DNA from: CAYNGH01 sp964396845
GTDB lineage: Bacteria; Vulcanimicrobiota; JAJTBE01; CAYNGH01
NCBI GenBank assembly: GCA_964396845.1
Contig: CAYNGH010000002.1
Location: forward strand, 27,532-91,531
Direction: 5' to 3'
DNA length: 64,000 bases
The notes under the pieces were generated by a model, which was not told the origin of the DNA, ran no database searches, and was given only the letters and a program-made list of their open reading frames with translations. The translations under genes and the position numbers were made by a program. Below are positions 26,841 to 35,604 of this stretch, in pieces (the stretch's first letter is position 1; every line of letters starts with the position of its first letter).

Positions 26841-26960
26841 AAATCAGGAATACCTCCGGAATGTTAACGGATTTAACATCAGGCGTGATTTTCCTGCAAA
26901 ATTGACATTCCTGTCAGATGCCCCGGGGATCAATGTGCCGGAATGTTAACATTTTATCAA

Positions 26961-26989
26961 TTGATCCTTTAGGCATACTGGTGTAAAAT
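26961..26989 (+). promoter_or_regulatory. Promoter for the 27025 gene
   Basis: TTGATC, 17 bases, TAAAAT on the plus strand, 35 bases before the ATG. A GTTAACAT motif lies directly upstream at 26944. Confidence 0.5.
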
Positions 26990-27024
26990 AAGTTGAGCAC
27001 AGGTATCATGAAAGGCGGTTTTCC

Positions 27025-27822
27025 ATGGATGCAGGCGGGATAAGGGCAAAATTCAACAATCTTCAAAATAGAGTTGCCGGCAAAGGCAGAGAGGTTCTGA
27101 AGTTTGACGACAAAGAGCAGGATCTTTTCCCCGGCCCTGGAGATGTGTATGTCCGGGATGTCCCCACCCGAGGAGATGTCACCATGACCGGCGTGGTGCA
27201 AAAGAACCTGAAAACAGGAGATTTCAACCGCATTGAGTTGGAGGAAAAAGGCCACGGCGGGAAAGTTCAATATAAGTATTCCCTGAAGGAAGAAAAGGGA
27301 TCCCGGAGCAAAACAGTCCTTATGAAAACCGACACCCGCAAGGAAACAGGCATCCTGACCCGGCGGGATAACGGCCAGGACACCATATCCTTTGAAGAGA
27401 TGATTTTTTTTGAATCCGCAGTTTCGCCACAGCTGGAATCCCGCTCTGAATCCATTAAAGAAAAGGTGCAAAATGTCGCCCAGTGGGTGAACCTTCTGGA
27501 CAATACTCCGGCGGATCTGGATCCTGCGCCGGGCTCTGTCATGCTTGACGGGACAAAGGTTTTTGGCCCCAAAGGCAGTATGGGGGAGTTTTCCGGCAGG
27601 GTAACCAGGGATCCCTCTGACGGAAGGCTGTCATCGGTGGAGCTGTCAGTTGCAGTGGAAGGTAAATTTGCCGGGGAATATCATCTTGTAACCAATGACA
27701 ACTTTGATTATTATAAAACTGCTTCTCCCGACGAAGCAAAATCCACCCAGATATTCGACAAAAACGGCCCTAAGCTGGTTCTTCTCACAGAACAGGTAAC
27801 CCGGCCACTGACAGACGAATAA
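27025..27822 (+). CDS. Hypothetical protein with a duplicated beta-rich domain
   Basis: 265 residues, hydrophilic, no signal peptide or membrane segment. I recognise no family. The protein appears to hold two copies of one domain: about residues 36-95 (PGPGDVYVRD, then TGVVQKNLKTGDFNRIELEE and a KYSLKEE strand) and about 170-235 (APGSVMLDG, then SGRVTRDPSDGRLSSVELSV and a EYHLVTND strand). The alternation of polar and hydrophobic residues suggests beta strands. Ribosome site AAAGG nine bases before the ATG. It stands alone, divergent from the glycosyltransferase and convergent with the flavoprotein gene. Confidence 0.7.
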   Translation: MDAGGIRAKFNNLQNRVAGKGREVLKFDDKEQDLFPGPGDVYVRDVPTRGDVTMTGVVQKNLKTGDFNRIELEEKGHGGKVQYKYSLKEEKGSRSKTVLMKTDTRKETGILTRRDNGQDTISFEEMIFFESAVSPQLESRSESIKEKVQNVAQWVNLLDNTPADLDPAPGSVMLDGTKVFGPKGSMGEFSGRVTRDPSDGRLSSVELSVAVEGKFAGEYHLVTNDNFDYYKTASPDEAKSTQIFDKNGPKLVLLTEQVTRPLTDE

Positions 27823-27847
27823 AAACTGCCGATGCTTTAGAAATCTA

Positions 27848-29287
27848 TTATACCGGGTCCCCCACCGGCGCGCCCAGGTGAAAGGGATCCCTGAGGCGGA
27901 AGTCCCGGGTGCAGTGTCCCGGTTCGGTGATTCTGGCCACGGTTTCCATGGCATTTTCGATGGAGTGATCCATGTTGTTATACCAGAACAGGCCGGTTCT
28001 GCCCGCCAGATGCAAATTTTCCACGGGACGAAGAGCCCGGCGCACTTTCTCTAATCTGTCCATGTAGTTTATGTCATATATGGGATAAGTGTCGGGGATC
28101 CGCTCCACATGTATCTCTTTTACAACCCGGTGATTTTTTATGGATCCCGTTTCCACCAGACCCCTGATTACCTCGTCTTGGAGTTTTTCCGGATTCTCCC
28201 AGTAACCTGACGAATCGGGGCAGGTTACCTCAACACAGAGAGCTCCTTTTCCCGGGGGGACATTACCCTCATCAAAAGTGGCGGGATTGGTCACCCGGGA
28301 GAAAACCTGCCGACTGCCTCCAAAATAGCACCATTGGTAAGATTCCTCCGGGGGGCGATCCAGCTGGATATTGAAGATGGCAATAGGCAGATATTTCAAC
28401 CCCGGATCTTCAAAACCTATCAACCGCAGGGCTTCAGTGACCGGCGCAGTCCATATGATCTCCTGGGGAGTTTCAACGGTGCCGTCGCTCATATCAATCC
28501 GGGTTATCTTGCCCTGCTGGAGGCTCATGGAAACCGGTGTCACCCCGGTTTTAATCTCTCCCCCTGCCGAGAGGATCATTTTTTTCAGGCAGTGACAGAA
28601 AACATCGCAACCTCCCCGGGGATAAAGAAAATTAAGCTGTCGGGGACGGGGCATCATCATCAGACAGAACAGCTGGAAAATTGAACCGGTTTTTATTTTT
28701 TCGTCGATGGTAGCCCGCTCAACACCGATTTTTGCCCAGTGATAATGTACTTTTTCCGGATCCAGCCCCAGAAATTTTTCTGTGTAAACCCGGAAGAAGG
28801 TTTCATAAAGGGTCCTTCCATATTTTTTCAGGATAAAACTGCGAAAGGAAGGATCTTCATGACCTCGGTAACCAGTCTTGGCAATAATATCAAAAAAAGC
28901 CGGCAGAGAAACACCAAGGGGCATCTGGAATACGGATCTCAACCGCAGGGGCCACGTGTGATAATGATTGTAATAATAAACCGCAGACAACCTCTCAATT
29001 TCGTTGTAACCGCCGGGAACAGCCTCATGAAGAAAATTCATTACCCGTTGTGTTGAAGAATAAAAACGGTGAGGGCCGATGTCAAAGACATAATCACCAT
29101 AACGAAAGGAACGGGCAAGGCCCCCCACCTGTGATTCTCTTTCAATCAGGGTTACCCGGTGACCCCGCCGGACAAGCTCCAGCCCTGCCGTCAGTCCCGC
29201 AATCCCTGCGCCTGTTATGAGAAAATGCCTGTTCAATGAGCCTGTTGCCTCCGTTATCGATACCGCCCTGTCATAACCTTGATACAT
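27848..29287 (-). CDS. FAD-dependent oxidoreductase, UDP-galactopyranose mutase-like
   Basis: About 479 residues. A dinucleotide-binding motif GAGIAGLTAGLELVRRGH sits near residue 26, followed by GGLARSF and DIGPHRFYSS, and the C-terminal FAD contact LAGRTGLFWYNNMDHSIENA. The Tyr-rich central region and the YPIYDINYMDRL segment resemble UDP-galactopyranose mutase and related sugar- or carotenoid-active flavoproteins. The ATG at 29287 lacks a close ribosome site; a TTG 17 codons later (about 29236), just before the dinucleotide fold, is an alternative start. The upstream transglutaminase gene ends 12 bases away, so co-transcription is likely. Exact substrate unknown. Confidence 0.78.
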   Translation of the reverse strand: MYQGYDRAVSITEATGSLNRHFLITGAGIAGLTAGLELVRRGHRVTLIERESQVGGLARSFRYGDYVFDIGPHRFYSSTQRVMNFLHEAVPGGYNEIERLSAVYYYNHYHTWPLRLRSVFQMPLGVSLPAFFDIIAKTGYRGHEDPSFRSFILKKYGRTLYETFFRVYTEKFLGLDPEKVHYHWAKIGVERATIDEKIKTGSIFQLFCLMMMPRPRQLNFLYPRGGCDVFCHCLKKMILSAGGEIKTGVTPVSMSLQQGKITRIDMSDGTVETPQEIIWTAPVTEALRLIGFEDPGLKYLPIAIFNIQLDRPPEESYQWCYFGGSRQVFSRVTNPATFDEGNVPPGKGALCVEVTCPDSSGYWENPEKLQDEVIRGLVETGSIKNHRVVKEIHVERIPDTYPIYDINYMDRLEKVRRALRPVENLHLAGRTGLFWYNNMDHSIENAMETVARITEPGHCTRDFRLRDPFHLGAPVGDPV

Positions 29288-29298
29288 GCCGGGGAAGC

Positions 29299-31089
29299 TT
29301 ATTCTCTTTCCCCCTCCAGCACTTCCTTCAACTCTGCCCTTTCATCTGGAGGCATATCTGTGGCCAGGGCTTTTATTATAAGCTCCCGGCCCTGTTGCTC
29401 CCGATGAGTCTTTAGATATATCCTCCCCATCAAGCCCAGGAATGATCCATAACCGGAATCCGCATCCAGAGCGATTTGCGCCTGTTTCTCTGCTTCGGCA
29501 TACTGCTGGAGATGAAAATAAGCCCTGGCCATCTGATAATTGAAATCCGCCATGGGCCTGACTTTCATTCCCAGCCGGGACAGCTGGATGGTTGACGGAT
29601 AGTCCTCCAAGTAGTTGAGAAGGTCAAAAAGGACACTGTATGCAGGCAGGTGGGACGGGGATGTTTCAATGGCCCGGTTCAGCATTGCAACAGCTTCTGG
29701 CAATTGTTTCAATTGAAGCATCAGATCCCCGTGATAGACATCCAGCAGGGGAGATTCAACTCCTGCCTGCCGTGCTTTTTGGTAAGCTTCATGAGCTTGA
29801 ACATTCCTGCCGGCGCCCTGGTGAATCAGGCCCAGAACCACATATGCCGGCCCCCGGGCCCGGGGTTTGTCCCGAAGAACATTCATCTTGTTAGACAAAG
29901 AATCCAGATTGTTGCTCCGGGAGTATATCCCAAACAACTGCAGGTATGCCGGCAGAAAACCCGGCTCCTCTGCAATGGTTCTGTTAAAAAATTCTCTGGA
30001 TTGGCTAATTTCTCCCGCCTCAGCCCTGCGAAGGCCTTCCAGGTAGTTTTTGCGGGCCTCAGTATCATCAGGAAGCAGTGTTTCGGATGCCATGGGGGAT
30101 ATATCCAGATTGAAGGCCGGGTAAATGGCCGTCGCGGGAACTCCCCGCCGGGGATGTCTTGCCTGATAGCTCAAGTTCAGGCTGAAGAATTCTTCCCGGC
30201 CCGGCCCGTGGGATGTATAAACGCCATAGGGTGCCCGGTGCTTTCTCCAAAGGAGGAGATATGGAGAATCGATCTCCAGGAACCGGGAAAGCCTTGTGAA
30301 AAAATTGAACCGCCCCATGGTGGGATCCGCCGGCAACCAGCCATAAGGGGCAAGGTAAACCTCCACCCAGGCATGGGTTTCTGGGGTTGTCTGGTGGATT
30401 TCCTTGAGATAAATGCCTCCGGCAAACCGGGCGGGAATCCCGGCACTCCGGCACATTGTAATCATCAGATCCGAGGCATCGGAGCACTGACAGGTGCCGG
30501 TCCGGAGGACATCCTCCACGGATTTTGGGCTGGCGGAAAGCTGAAAATCCAACTGCCGGATGAAGTCATATATTTTTTGCACTTTCATATATCGGTTATC
30601 GCCTGGACTGATAATCCGGGACAATACCTCTTTCACAGGGGGGCTTTCCGTAGGGTATCTCCGGGTGTTCCGCAGAAATGACCGGACATTGCGGGGTATA
30701 TCGTCGGTAATTTTGTCCTGATCTGTCAGGTGAATGACCCGGTGGTTTTCCACCACCGATGAAACCCTGCACTGCACTGATTCACCCGGGGGAGTATTTT
30801 CAAACCGGAAAATTAGCCTGTCACCTCTGGAGTCTATTTCCTTTCTGTTGGGGACAGGAGAATATGAGATTTCCAGGACCTTCTGATGAGATAACCCATC
30901 GATGGGAACCGGCATAGATATTTCTATGTCCGCTGTTTTTCCATGATGATTTGTGTATGTAGCCACATACTCCAGCTCAAATATCTGGGCCGGGCCTGCG
31001 ACAACATCACCCCATGCCGGCAAAACAAGAATTGCCAGAACAAGATACGGCAGAACCACCGGAAAATAACGGAAAAATTTTAATTTCAT
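29299..31089 (-). CDS. Secreted transglutaminase-like protein with TPR repeats
   Basis: About 596 residues from the ATG at 31089, which is followed at once by a signal peptide (MKLKFFRYFPVVLPYLVLAI). Residues about 50-140 form an Ig-like beta domain. The transglutaminase core has its three catalytic residues: Cys in GTCQCSDASDLM, His in THAWVEVYL and Asp in PADPTMGRFN. From about residue 350 the protein is a TPR solenoid. Transglutaminase-core proteins of bacteria are usually peptidases or crosslinkers of the periplasm. It is probably cotranscribed with the flavoprotein gene that follows 12 bases later. Target not known. Confidence 0.85.
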   Translation of the reverse strand: MKLKFFRYFPVVLPYLVLAILVLPAWGDVVAGPAQIFELEYVATYTNHHGKTADIEISMPVPIDGLSHQKVLEISYSPVPNRKEIDSRGDRLIFRFENTPPGESVQCRVSSVVENHRVIHLTDQDKITDDIPRNVRSFLRNTRRYPTESPPVKEVLSRIISPGDNRYMKVQKIYDFIRQLDFQLSASPKSVEDVLRTGTCQCSDASDLMITMCRSAGIPARFAGGIYLKEIHQTTPETHAWVEVYLAPYGWLPADPTMGRFNFFTRLSRFLEIDSPYLLLWRKHRAPYGVYTSHGPGREEFFSLNLSYQARHPRRGVPATAIYPAFNLDISPMASETLLPDDTEARKNYLEGLRRAEAGEISQSREFFNRTIAEEPGFLPAYLQLFGIYSRSNNLDSLSNKMNVLRDKPRARGPAYVVLGLIHQGAGRNVQAHEAYQKARQAGVESPLLDVYHGDLMLQLKQLPEAVAMLNRAIETSPSHLPAYSVLFDLLNYLEDYPSTIQLSRLGMKVRPMADFNYQMARAYFHLQQYAEAEKQAQIALDADSGYGSFLGLMGRIYLKTHREQQGRELIIKALATDMPPDERAELKEVLEGERE

Positions 31090-31269
31090 CTGATGCTCTT
31101 TCTTCAGGGCCTGCTTCCCGCAGGAGATTATCACCTGCCAAGTATAACAAAAAACCCGGCACTTATTCAACAGGGTATTAAAAAGGAATAATCATTATAA
31201 AATGGAATAAAAAAACAAGCGATACATCGGTAATAAAAAAGGGGAATTGATCCCGAAGGAGCCTTCACC

Positions 31270-32097
31270 ATGAAAGTTTTCCGCATTTTGCTGACTGTCC
31301 TTACTATTTTAGCCATTGCACCATGGGCTTACCCCCAGGTGAAGAACGTATCCAATAATGAAAAGGACACTGTAAAAATTACAAAAATAACGCCCAGAAC
31401 CCTTTCCCACCTGTTAAAACCAATCAACTATCAGGTAACCGCCGAGGTGGATTACAATCTGGCGACTCAAACCGAAGGAAAGATTGTATTCCAGGTAATA
31501 ATGGTAAACAGCAAGGGTGAAGCATCGGAATTGACCAGTTCCCGCAAGATATATCCCATAACCGGTGGAAGCGGGGTCAAACAGGTAAGCTCGGGCCCGG
31601 TTCAGTTCAAGACCGAGGATGATGTGACCATGCTGTTCATGGTTGCCAGCCTTACCGGCCCCAGGGGGAGGGAGCTGGCCTTTTCATCCTCTAAAAACTT
31701 CGTGGCAGGCACCTTCAAGATATTCCCCGACAACCGGAAGGCCACCCGCGACTTTATCCGGCGCATCGACATTCAGCCCCGTCCCAACAGCGATATTATT
31801 ACCGGCAAGTCATCGGATTTTCACATTATTCTCGATTACGGCATCCAATCAGAAGAGATAGGATATGTGGATGTTCTTTTCCAGAAAATGAGCGATGTTG
31901 GCACAGCCCAGGCCCTGAAGATGGTCACCCTGGCGGTCCCCAGAGGACAAGGCAAGATCAGCCTCAAGCCTGTGCTTTTCTTTGAGGACAACCTCGCAGG
32001 GAACAATATCGGAATCACCATATTTCTGTGGACAGAACCCCTCAAAGCTGCCGCGGACGTCATCCGCATCAACGAGTATTTCTTGAAAAAACGCTGA
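31270..32097 (+). CDS. Secreted protein with two Ig-like domains
   Basis: 275 residues with a cleavable signal peptide (MKVFRILLTVLTILAIAPWA). Two halves of similar pattern: INYQVTAEVDYNL...GKIVFQVIMV near residue 60 and SDFHIILDYGIQ...GYVDVLFQKM near residue 180, both read as beta-sandwich starts. Likely periplasmic or surface-located. No family recognised. The ATG at 31270 is preceded by GAAGGAG. A bidirectional terminator separates it from the convergent coiled-coil gene. Confidence 0.7.
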   Translation: MKVFRILLTVLTILAIAPWAYPQVKNVSNNEKDTVKITKITPRTLSHLLKPINYQVTAEVDYNLATQTEGKIVFQVIMVNSKGEASELTSSRKIYPITGGSGVKQVSSGPVQFKTEDDVTMLFMVASLTGPRGRELAFSSSKNFVAGTFKIFPDNRKATRDFIRRIDIQPRPNSDIITGKSSDFHIILDYGIQSEEIGYVDVLFQKMSDVGTAQALKMVTLAVPRGQGKISLKPVLFFEDNLAGNNIGITIFLWTEPLKAAADVIRINEYFLKKR

Positions 32098-32133
32098 TGC
32101 TGTTTCCCGCAGGCAACCAACGCCAGCAATGTT

Positions 32134-32174
32134 AAAAACCCCGGCAGTATCAGTCCTGTCGGGGTTTAATTTTT
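32134..32174. terminator. Bidirectional intrinsic terminator
   Basis: AAACCCCG-g-CAG, an eight-base loop, CTG-t-CGGGGTTT, then AATTTTT. It lies between the convergent genes ending at 32097 and 32197. Confidence 0.82.
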
Positions 32175-32196
32175 ACAAGGGTATTTTCCGATACTT

Positions 32197-33288
32197 TCAC
32201 CGGGTAGTGAATTCGAAATCCTTGATGAGCCATCCCAGCCGATCCAGCTGAGTTTTCTTTTCGTCAATGTCGCTCTTCATGTTGTCCCGGTGTTCTCGAA
32301 CCTGGCCAATATCATAATTCAGCCGGGATTGTTCCTCCTCAAGCCGGGCAATTTCTGCTTCCAGGCGGTCTTTTTCTTTTTGAGCTTCTTCTTTTTTTAT
32401 CCGGTCTTCCTGAGCTTTAGCCTCGTCCCTGCGTTTCGTTTCCTCCAGCCGGCTTTTTTCTGCCTGTTTGCTTTCCAGTTGAGTCTGTTTTTCGGAAACT
32501 TCCTTCTCCAGCTGGGCTATCTGAGGCTCAAGCTCTTCTTTCTTTTCAGGATCATCCTTGACCTGCCCTTTCAGCTGGGCGATTTTGGATTCCTTTGAAG
32601 AGATGTCGCCGGAAACCTGGGATATGCCGGAATTGACCTCCTTCAGGCGATTGTCAATATCCTGCCGGTTGTCAGGAGAATCGAGGCTGTCGATTTCGTT
32701 TTTCCTGGACTCGGCTTCTTTTCTCAGGGCTTCCTCCTGAGCCTTTTTTTCTTCCAGCTGGGCTTTCATCTCGGCTTTCTGCCGGGCCACCTCTTCCAGC
32801 CGGTTCATCATCGACTCCAGAGCAAAACTCCTCTCGTTATGCTTGTAGTCGAGGAAACGCAAGCCGGCATCCCGGTTGTCGCCCCACTGCCGAATTCCCA
32901 TGGACAGATCCTGGGCATCGTGCCAGGGCAGAAAATATGCCGCCTGCTGATCCAGGTCTTCCAGAGCAGAAATATATGTGGGATTGTTTGGAGCAAACTT
33001 ATCCGCCGTGACAGCGGAATAACCGGAGGATTCCTGATTGCTTCTGCTGTCAACAGCATCGATGGGATCTACCGGTTCCACCGGGGTATAAAAATTCCCC
33101 ATGCGCAACTGCTGTATGGCCTTTGCCGCCAGGGGCATTTCAATGGGCATCTCCCGGCTGAAGGTCATCCTGTCGGGAGAAAAAATCGGCATCCCGCCGG
33201 TGGAGGAGGTGAATCCCGGGGAATAAGGCATCATACCGGTGCCGGAAATCATATTGGGGTTATATTGAATCGGGGTGATATTATACAT
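32197..33288 (-). CDS. Cytoplasmic coiled-coil protein
   Basis: 363 residues. The first 85 are low-complexity, rich in Met, Pro, Ser and Thr, and have no signal peptide. Residues about 85-150 are compact and polar. Residues about 155-350 are a continuous heptad coiled coil with many Glu, Lys, Gln and Arg residues. It resembles the rod of the 19257-20858 protein in composition only. A cytoskeletal or scaffold role is possible but not shown. No family recognised. Confidence 0.7.
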   Translation of the reverse strand: MYNITPIQYNPNMISGTGMMPYSPGFTSSTGGMPIFSPDRMTFSREMPIEMPLAAKAIQQLRMGNFYTPVEPVDPIDAVDSRSNQESSGYSAVTADKFAPNNPTYISALEDLDQQAAYFLPWHDAQDLSMGIRQWGDNRDAGLRFLDYKHNERSFALESMMNRLEEVARQKAEMKAQLEEKKAQEEALRKEAESRKNEIDSLDSPDNRQDIDNRLKEVNSGISQVSGDISSKESKIAQLKGQVKDDPEKKEELEPQIAQLEKEVSEKQTQLESKQAEKSRLEETKRRDEAKAQEDRIKKEEAQKEKDRLEAEIARLEEEQSRLNYDIGQVREHRDNMKSDIDEKKTQLDRLGWLIKDFEFTTR

Positions 33289-33476
33289 GATAAAAATCCT
33301 TTCAGGTGTCTGTCCATATATTATAACAACAAATGCATACCCTGTCCACGGATATTATTTTAAAAAAATGTTAAAGATTGTTCCCTCTGGTAAACTAAAT
33401 TAATATTGTGGAATGATTCTTGTCCTGATGCGTCGAATAAATCAATGGAAAAAAGATAATCGTCGGGAGGTATCCA

Positions 33477-34583
33477 ATGAAACGTCTGATTCTGGTCTTT
33501 TCTCTCTTCTGTCTTATCATGGGGGTTGCCTACGGTTTTACCGCCCATGAAGAAAGCGTGATAACCGACAGGGATTTCAAAGAGATTATAGGGCCAAAGC
33601 TGGTATCCATGCCCCTGGTTCGCTTTTCGTCGGTGGAGGGTATGATGTTTGTAATGGCACGGGATGAAGCCACCCGTGACCTGGAATGGTTTCTGGTGAA
33701 CCCTTTCACCAGAAGAGTTGTCCGGCAGGGCAAGTGTCCTTTCGCCGCTTTCACTGCCTCCACCATATCACCCCTGGCCAACAGGGTTCTGGCATTTTCC
33801 CGGTATCCTACTGCCATATGGTCCCTGGACCTGGGCTCCGGTAACTGGACCCGGCTTTATGAAAACACCAAGGGAAAGGGACTCAACATCCTGAGTATAT
33901 CTCCCCTGGAATATGCTGATTCTCTCTGGGCTTACACCATACTGGATCAGCGGGACGAAGAAGGATTTGTGGTTGATACCGCAGTTCTGGCGATGATTCC
34001 TACTCCCTTCACTAAACTCCAGATGGTTACTCTTCGGGAGTTAAAGGATCTGGCGGTAAAGCTGGCGGTGGGAGGCGGAAGAGTTCCCAGCGGATGGCGT
34101 TATCATGCGGATCTTCTCACATTCGGCCCTGACAAGAGCCTGGTTTTTATCCTCAAGTCCAAGGGCCGTGGCCGGGACGGCAAGGAAGTAGATTACCTGA
34201 TGCGTCTTTCAGACAACAAAAAATTGATCCTTCTTGATAAAAGCGAGGGAAGACTGTTTCCCATGGATCATGCCGGCACTCCTCCGGCGGTCCTTTACCG
34301 GGAAACCGTTGACGGCAATTCCCAGCTCAAAATGTGGAAAGAAGGCAAAATCACTGTTATTGCCAATGACAAGGTCATATCGGCAAAACTCCTGGATGAC
34401 GGCACTGTGGCTTATTCCGCGGTGAAGGGAGCTTCCATGGAGCTTTACATGGGCAAGCCCGGCGAGAAGTTCTCCCGGCTGATGACTCTGAAGCAGCCTT
34501 ACCGGGTGGGCTTCATGAGAAGCGGTCGCAAGATGATACTGATGAGCAGGAACGAGATCAAATGCTTCAGGATTTCAAAATAA
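33477..34583 (+). CDS. Secreted beta-propeller-like hypothetical protein
   Basis: 368 residues with a signal peptide (MKRLILVFSLFCLIMGVAYG). The rest is rich in beta strands with repeating segments such as PLANRVLAFSRYPTAIWSLD, SPLEYADSLWAYTILDQ and KTLVFILKSKG-like stretches, compatible with a TolB- or WD-type propeller but without clear blade motifs. GGGAGGT lies six bases before the ATG. A terminator hairpin follows the stop by about 25 bases. Function unknown. Confidence 0.68.
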   Translation: MKRLILVFSLFCLIMGVAYGFTAHEESVITDRDFKEIIGPKLVSMPLVRFSSVEGMMFVMARDEATRDLEWFLVNPFTRRVVRQGKCPFAAFTASTISPLANRVLAFSRYPTAIWSLDLGSGNWTRLYENTKGKGLNILSISPLEYADSLWAYTILDQRDEEGFVVDTAVLAMIPTPFTKLQMVTLRELKDLAVKLAVGGGRVPSGWRYHADLLTFGPDKSLVFILKSKGRGRDGKEVDYLMRLSDNKKLILLDKSEGRLFPMDHAGTPPAVLYRETVDGNSQLKMWKEGKITVIANDKVISAKLLDDGTVAYSAVKGASMELYMGKPGEKFSRLMTLKQPYRVGFMRSGRKMILMSRNEIKCFRISK

Positions 34584-34609
34584 TCTCGATACTGCTGAGG
34601 CTGACTGTT

Positions 34610-34634
34610 GGGAGTCCGGAAGGACTCCCTTGTT
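34610..34634 (+). terminator. Intrinsic terminator of the 33477-34583 gene
   Basis: GGGAGTCC, loop GGAA, GGACTCCC, followed by TTGTT. The eight-pair stem is perfect and the T run is short. Confidence 0.75.
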
Positions 34635-34668
34635 ATCCCGGCAGAATTTTTCCGGCAGGATTACAGAG

Positions 34669-35166
34669 TTGAATGATACGGAATATAACATCCGGGTGGA
34701 CTTGCAGGGTTGCATTCTCCGGGTTTTTGATTCAACCGGGGGACTTGTGGCAGAGTATCCGGTGATTGTAGGGCGAAGAACCAGCCTGGGCCATAAGAAT
34801 TTCCAGGGGGACTGCCGGACTCCCCGGGGAGTTTACCGGGTCTGCACCCTGAACCGGCAGTCCAGGTTCACCTTGTTTTTTGGATTATCCTATCCCGGCC
34901 CCGGCGATGCCAGAGAAGCTCTCAGACAGGGCATTATCAGCGGGGAGGAATTTGAATCCATAATTCAAGCTCACCGGGCCTGCCGACGACCTCCCTGGGA
35001 TACTCCCCTTGGCGGGGAGATAGGGATTCATGGCGGAGGAATTGAACGGGAAGGGACCCGGGGCTGTGTCGGTATGCGGGATGAGGATGTGCTGGAACTT
35101 GCCCGATATGTTAAGATGGGAACCCCGGTGGAGCTTTTTTACCGGGGCAGAGCCGGCCAGTCCTGA
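34669..35166 (+). CDS. L,D-transpeptidase YkuD-domain protein
   Basis: About 165 residues. The YkuD active site is present: GEIGIHGGG (His) and, 12 residues on, TRGCVGM with the catalytic Cys. Such enzymes form 3-3 crosslinks in peptidoglycan or attach proteins to it. A TTG at 34630 opens the frame but lies against the terminator hairpin; the TTG at 34669 has AGGA eight bases before it and is chosen. Neither start gives a signal peptide, which is odd because the substrate is outside the cytoplasm. The gene precedes the receiver gene by 57 bases. Confidence 0.8.
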   Translation: MNDTEYNIRVDLQGCILRVFDSTGGLVAEYPVIVGRRTSLGHKNFQGDCRTPRGVYRVCTLNRQSRFTLFFGLSYPGPGDAREALRQGIISGEEFESIIQAHRACRRPPWDTPLGGEIGIHGGGIEREGTRGCVGMRDEDVLELARYVKMGTPVELFYRGRAGQS

Positions 35167-35223
35167 AAGGAATCCTGCCGGTGGCAGATAATATAGCATG
35201 AACACAAATAGGGGGAACCCTCG

Positions 35224-35604
35224 ATGGCAGAGGAAAAAAAGATAGTTCTCATTGTGGAGGACGAACATCATGTCCGGGATATTGCCCGGATTGTTCTTGA
35301 GCTTGAGGAATTTGAAGTGTGGGAGGCTGAAAACGGCAGGCTGGCCCTGGACATGCTCTCAGACCGGCTTCCTGATTTAATCATCACCGATATTATGATG
35401 CCGGAAATGGACGGGGTGGAGTTTTTTCTATCCCTGAAGGAATCAGACAGGACATCCTCCCTGCCGGTTATAGTGCTGACGGTAAAGAGCCAGTTTGAGG
35501 ACATCAAATACGCATCCCTTCTGGGGATGGATGAGTATATGACAAAGCCCTTCGACCCCAGGGACCTGGTAAAAAAGGTGAGGGAACTGCTAAAGGATAA
35601 ATGA
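35224..35604 (+). CDS. CheY-like response regulator coupled to mutS
   Basis: 126 residues, a lone receiver: IVEDEHH for the acidic pair, TDIMMP for the phospho-acceptor, LTVKS and TKPFDP with the conserved Lys. There is no output domain. Its stop overlaps the mutS start by four bases (ATGA), an unusual partner for mismatch repair. No kinase lies nearby; the closest histidine kinase is at 57261. What it controls is unknown. Confidence 0.9.
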   Translation: MAEEKKIVLIVEDEHHVRDIARIVLELEEFEVWEAENGRLALDMLSDRLPDLIITDIMMPEMDGVEFFLSLKESDRTSSLPVIVLTVKSQFEDIKYASLLGMDEYMTKPFDPRDLVKKVRELLKDK

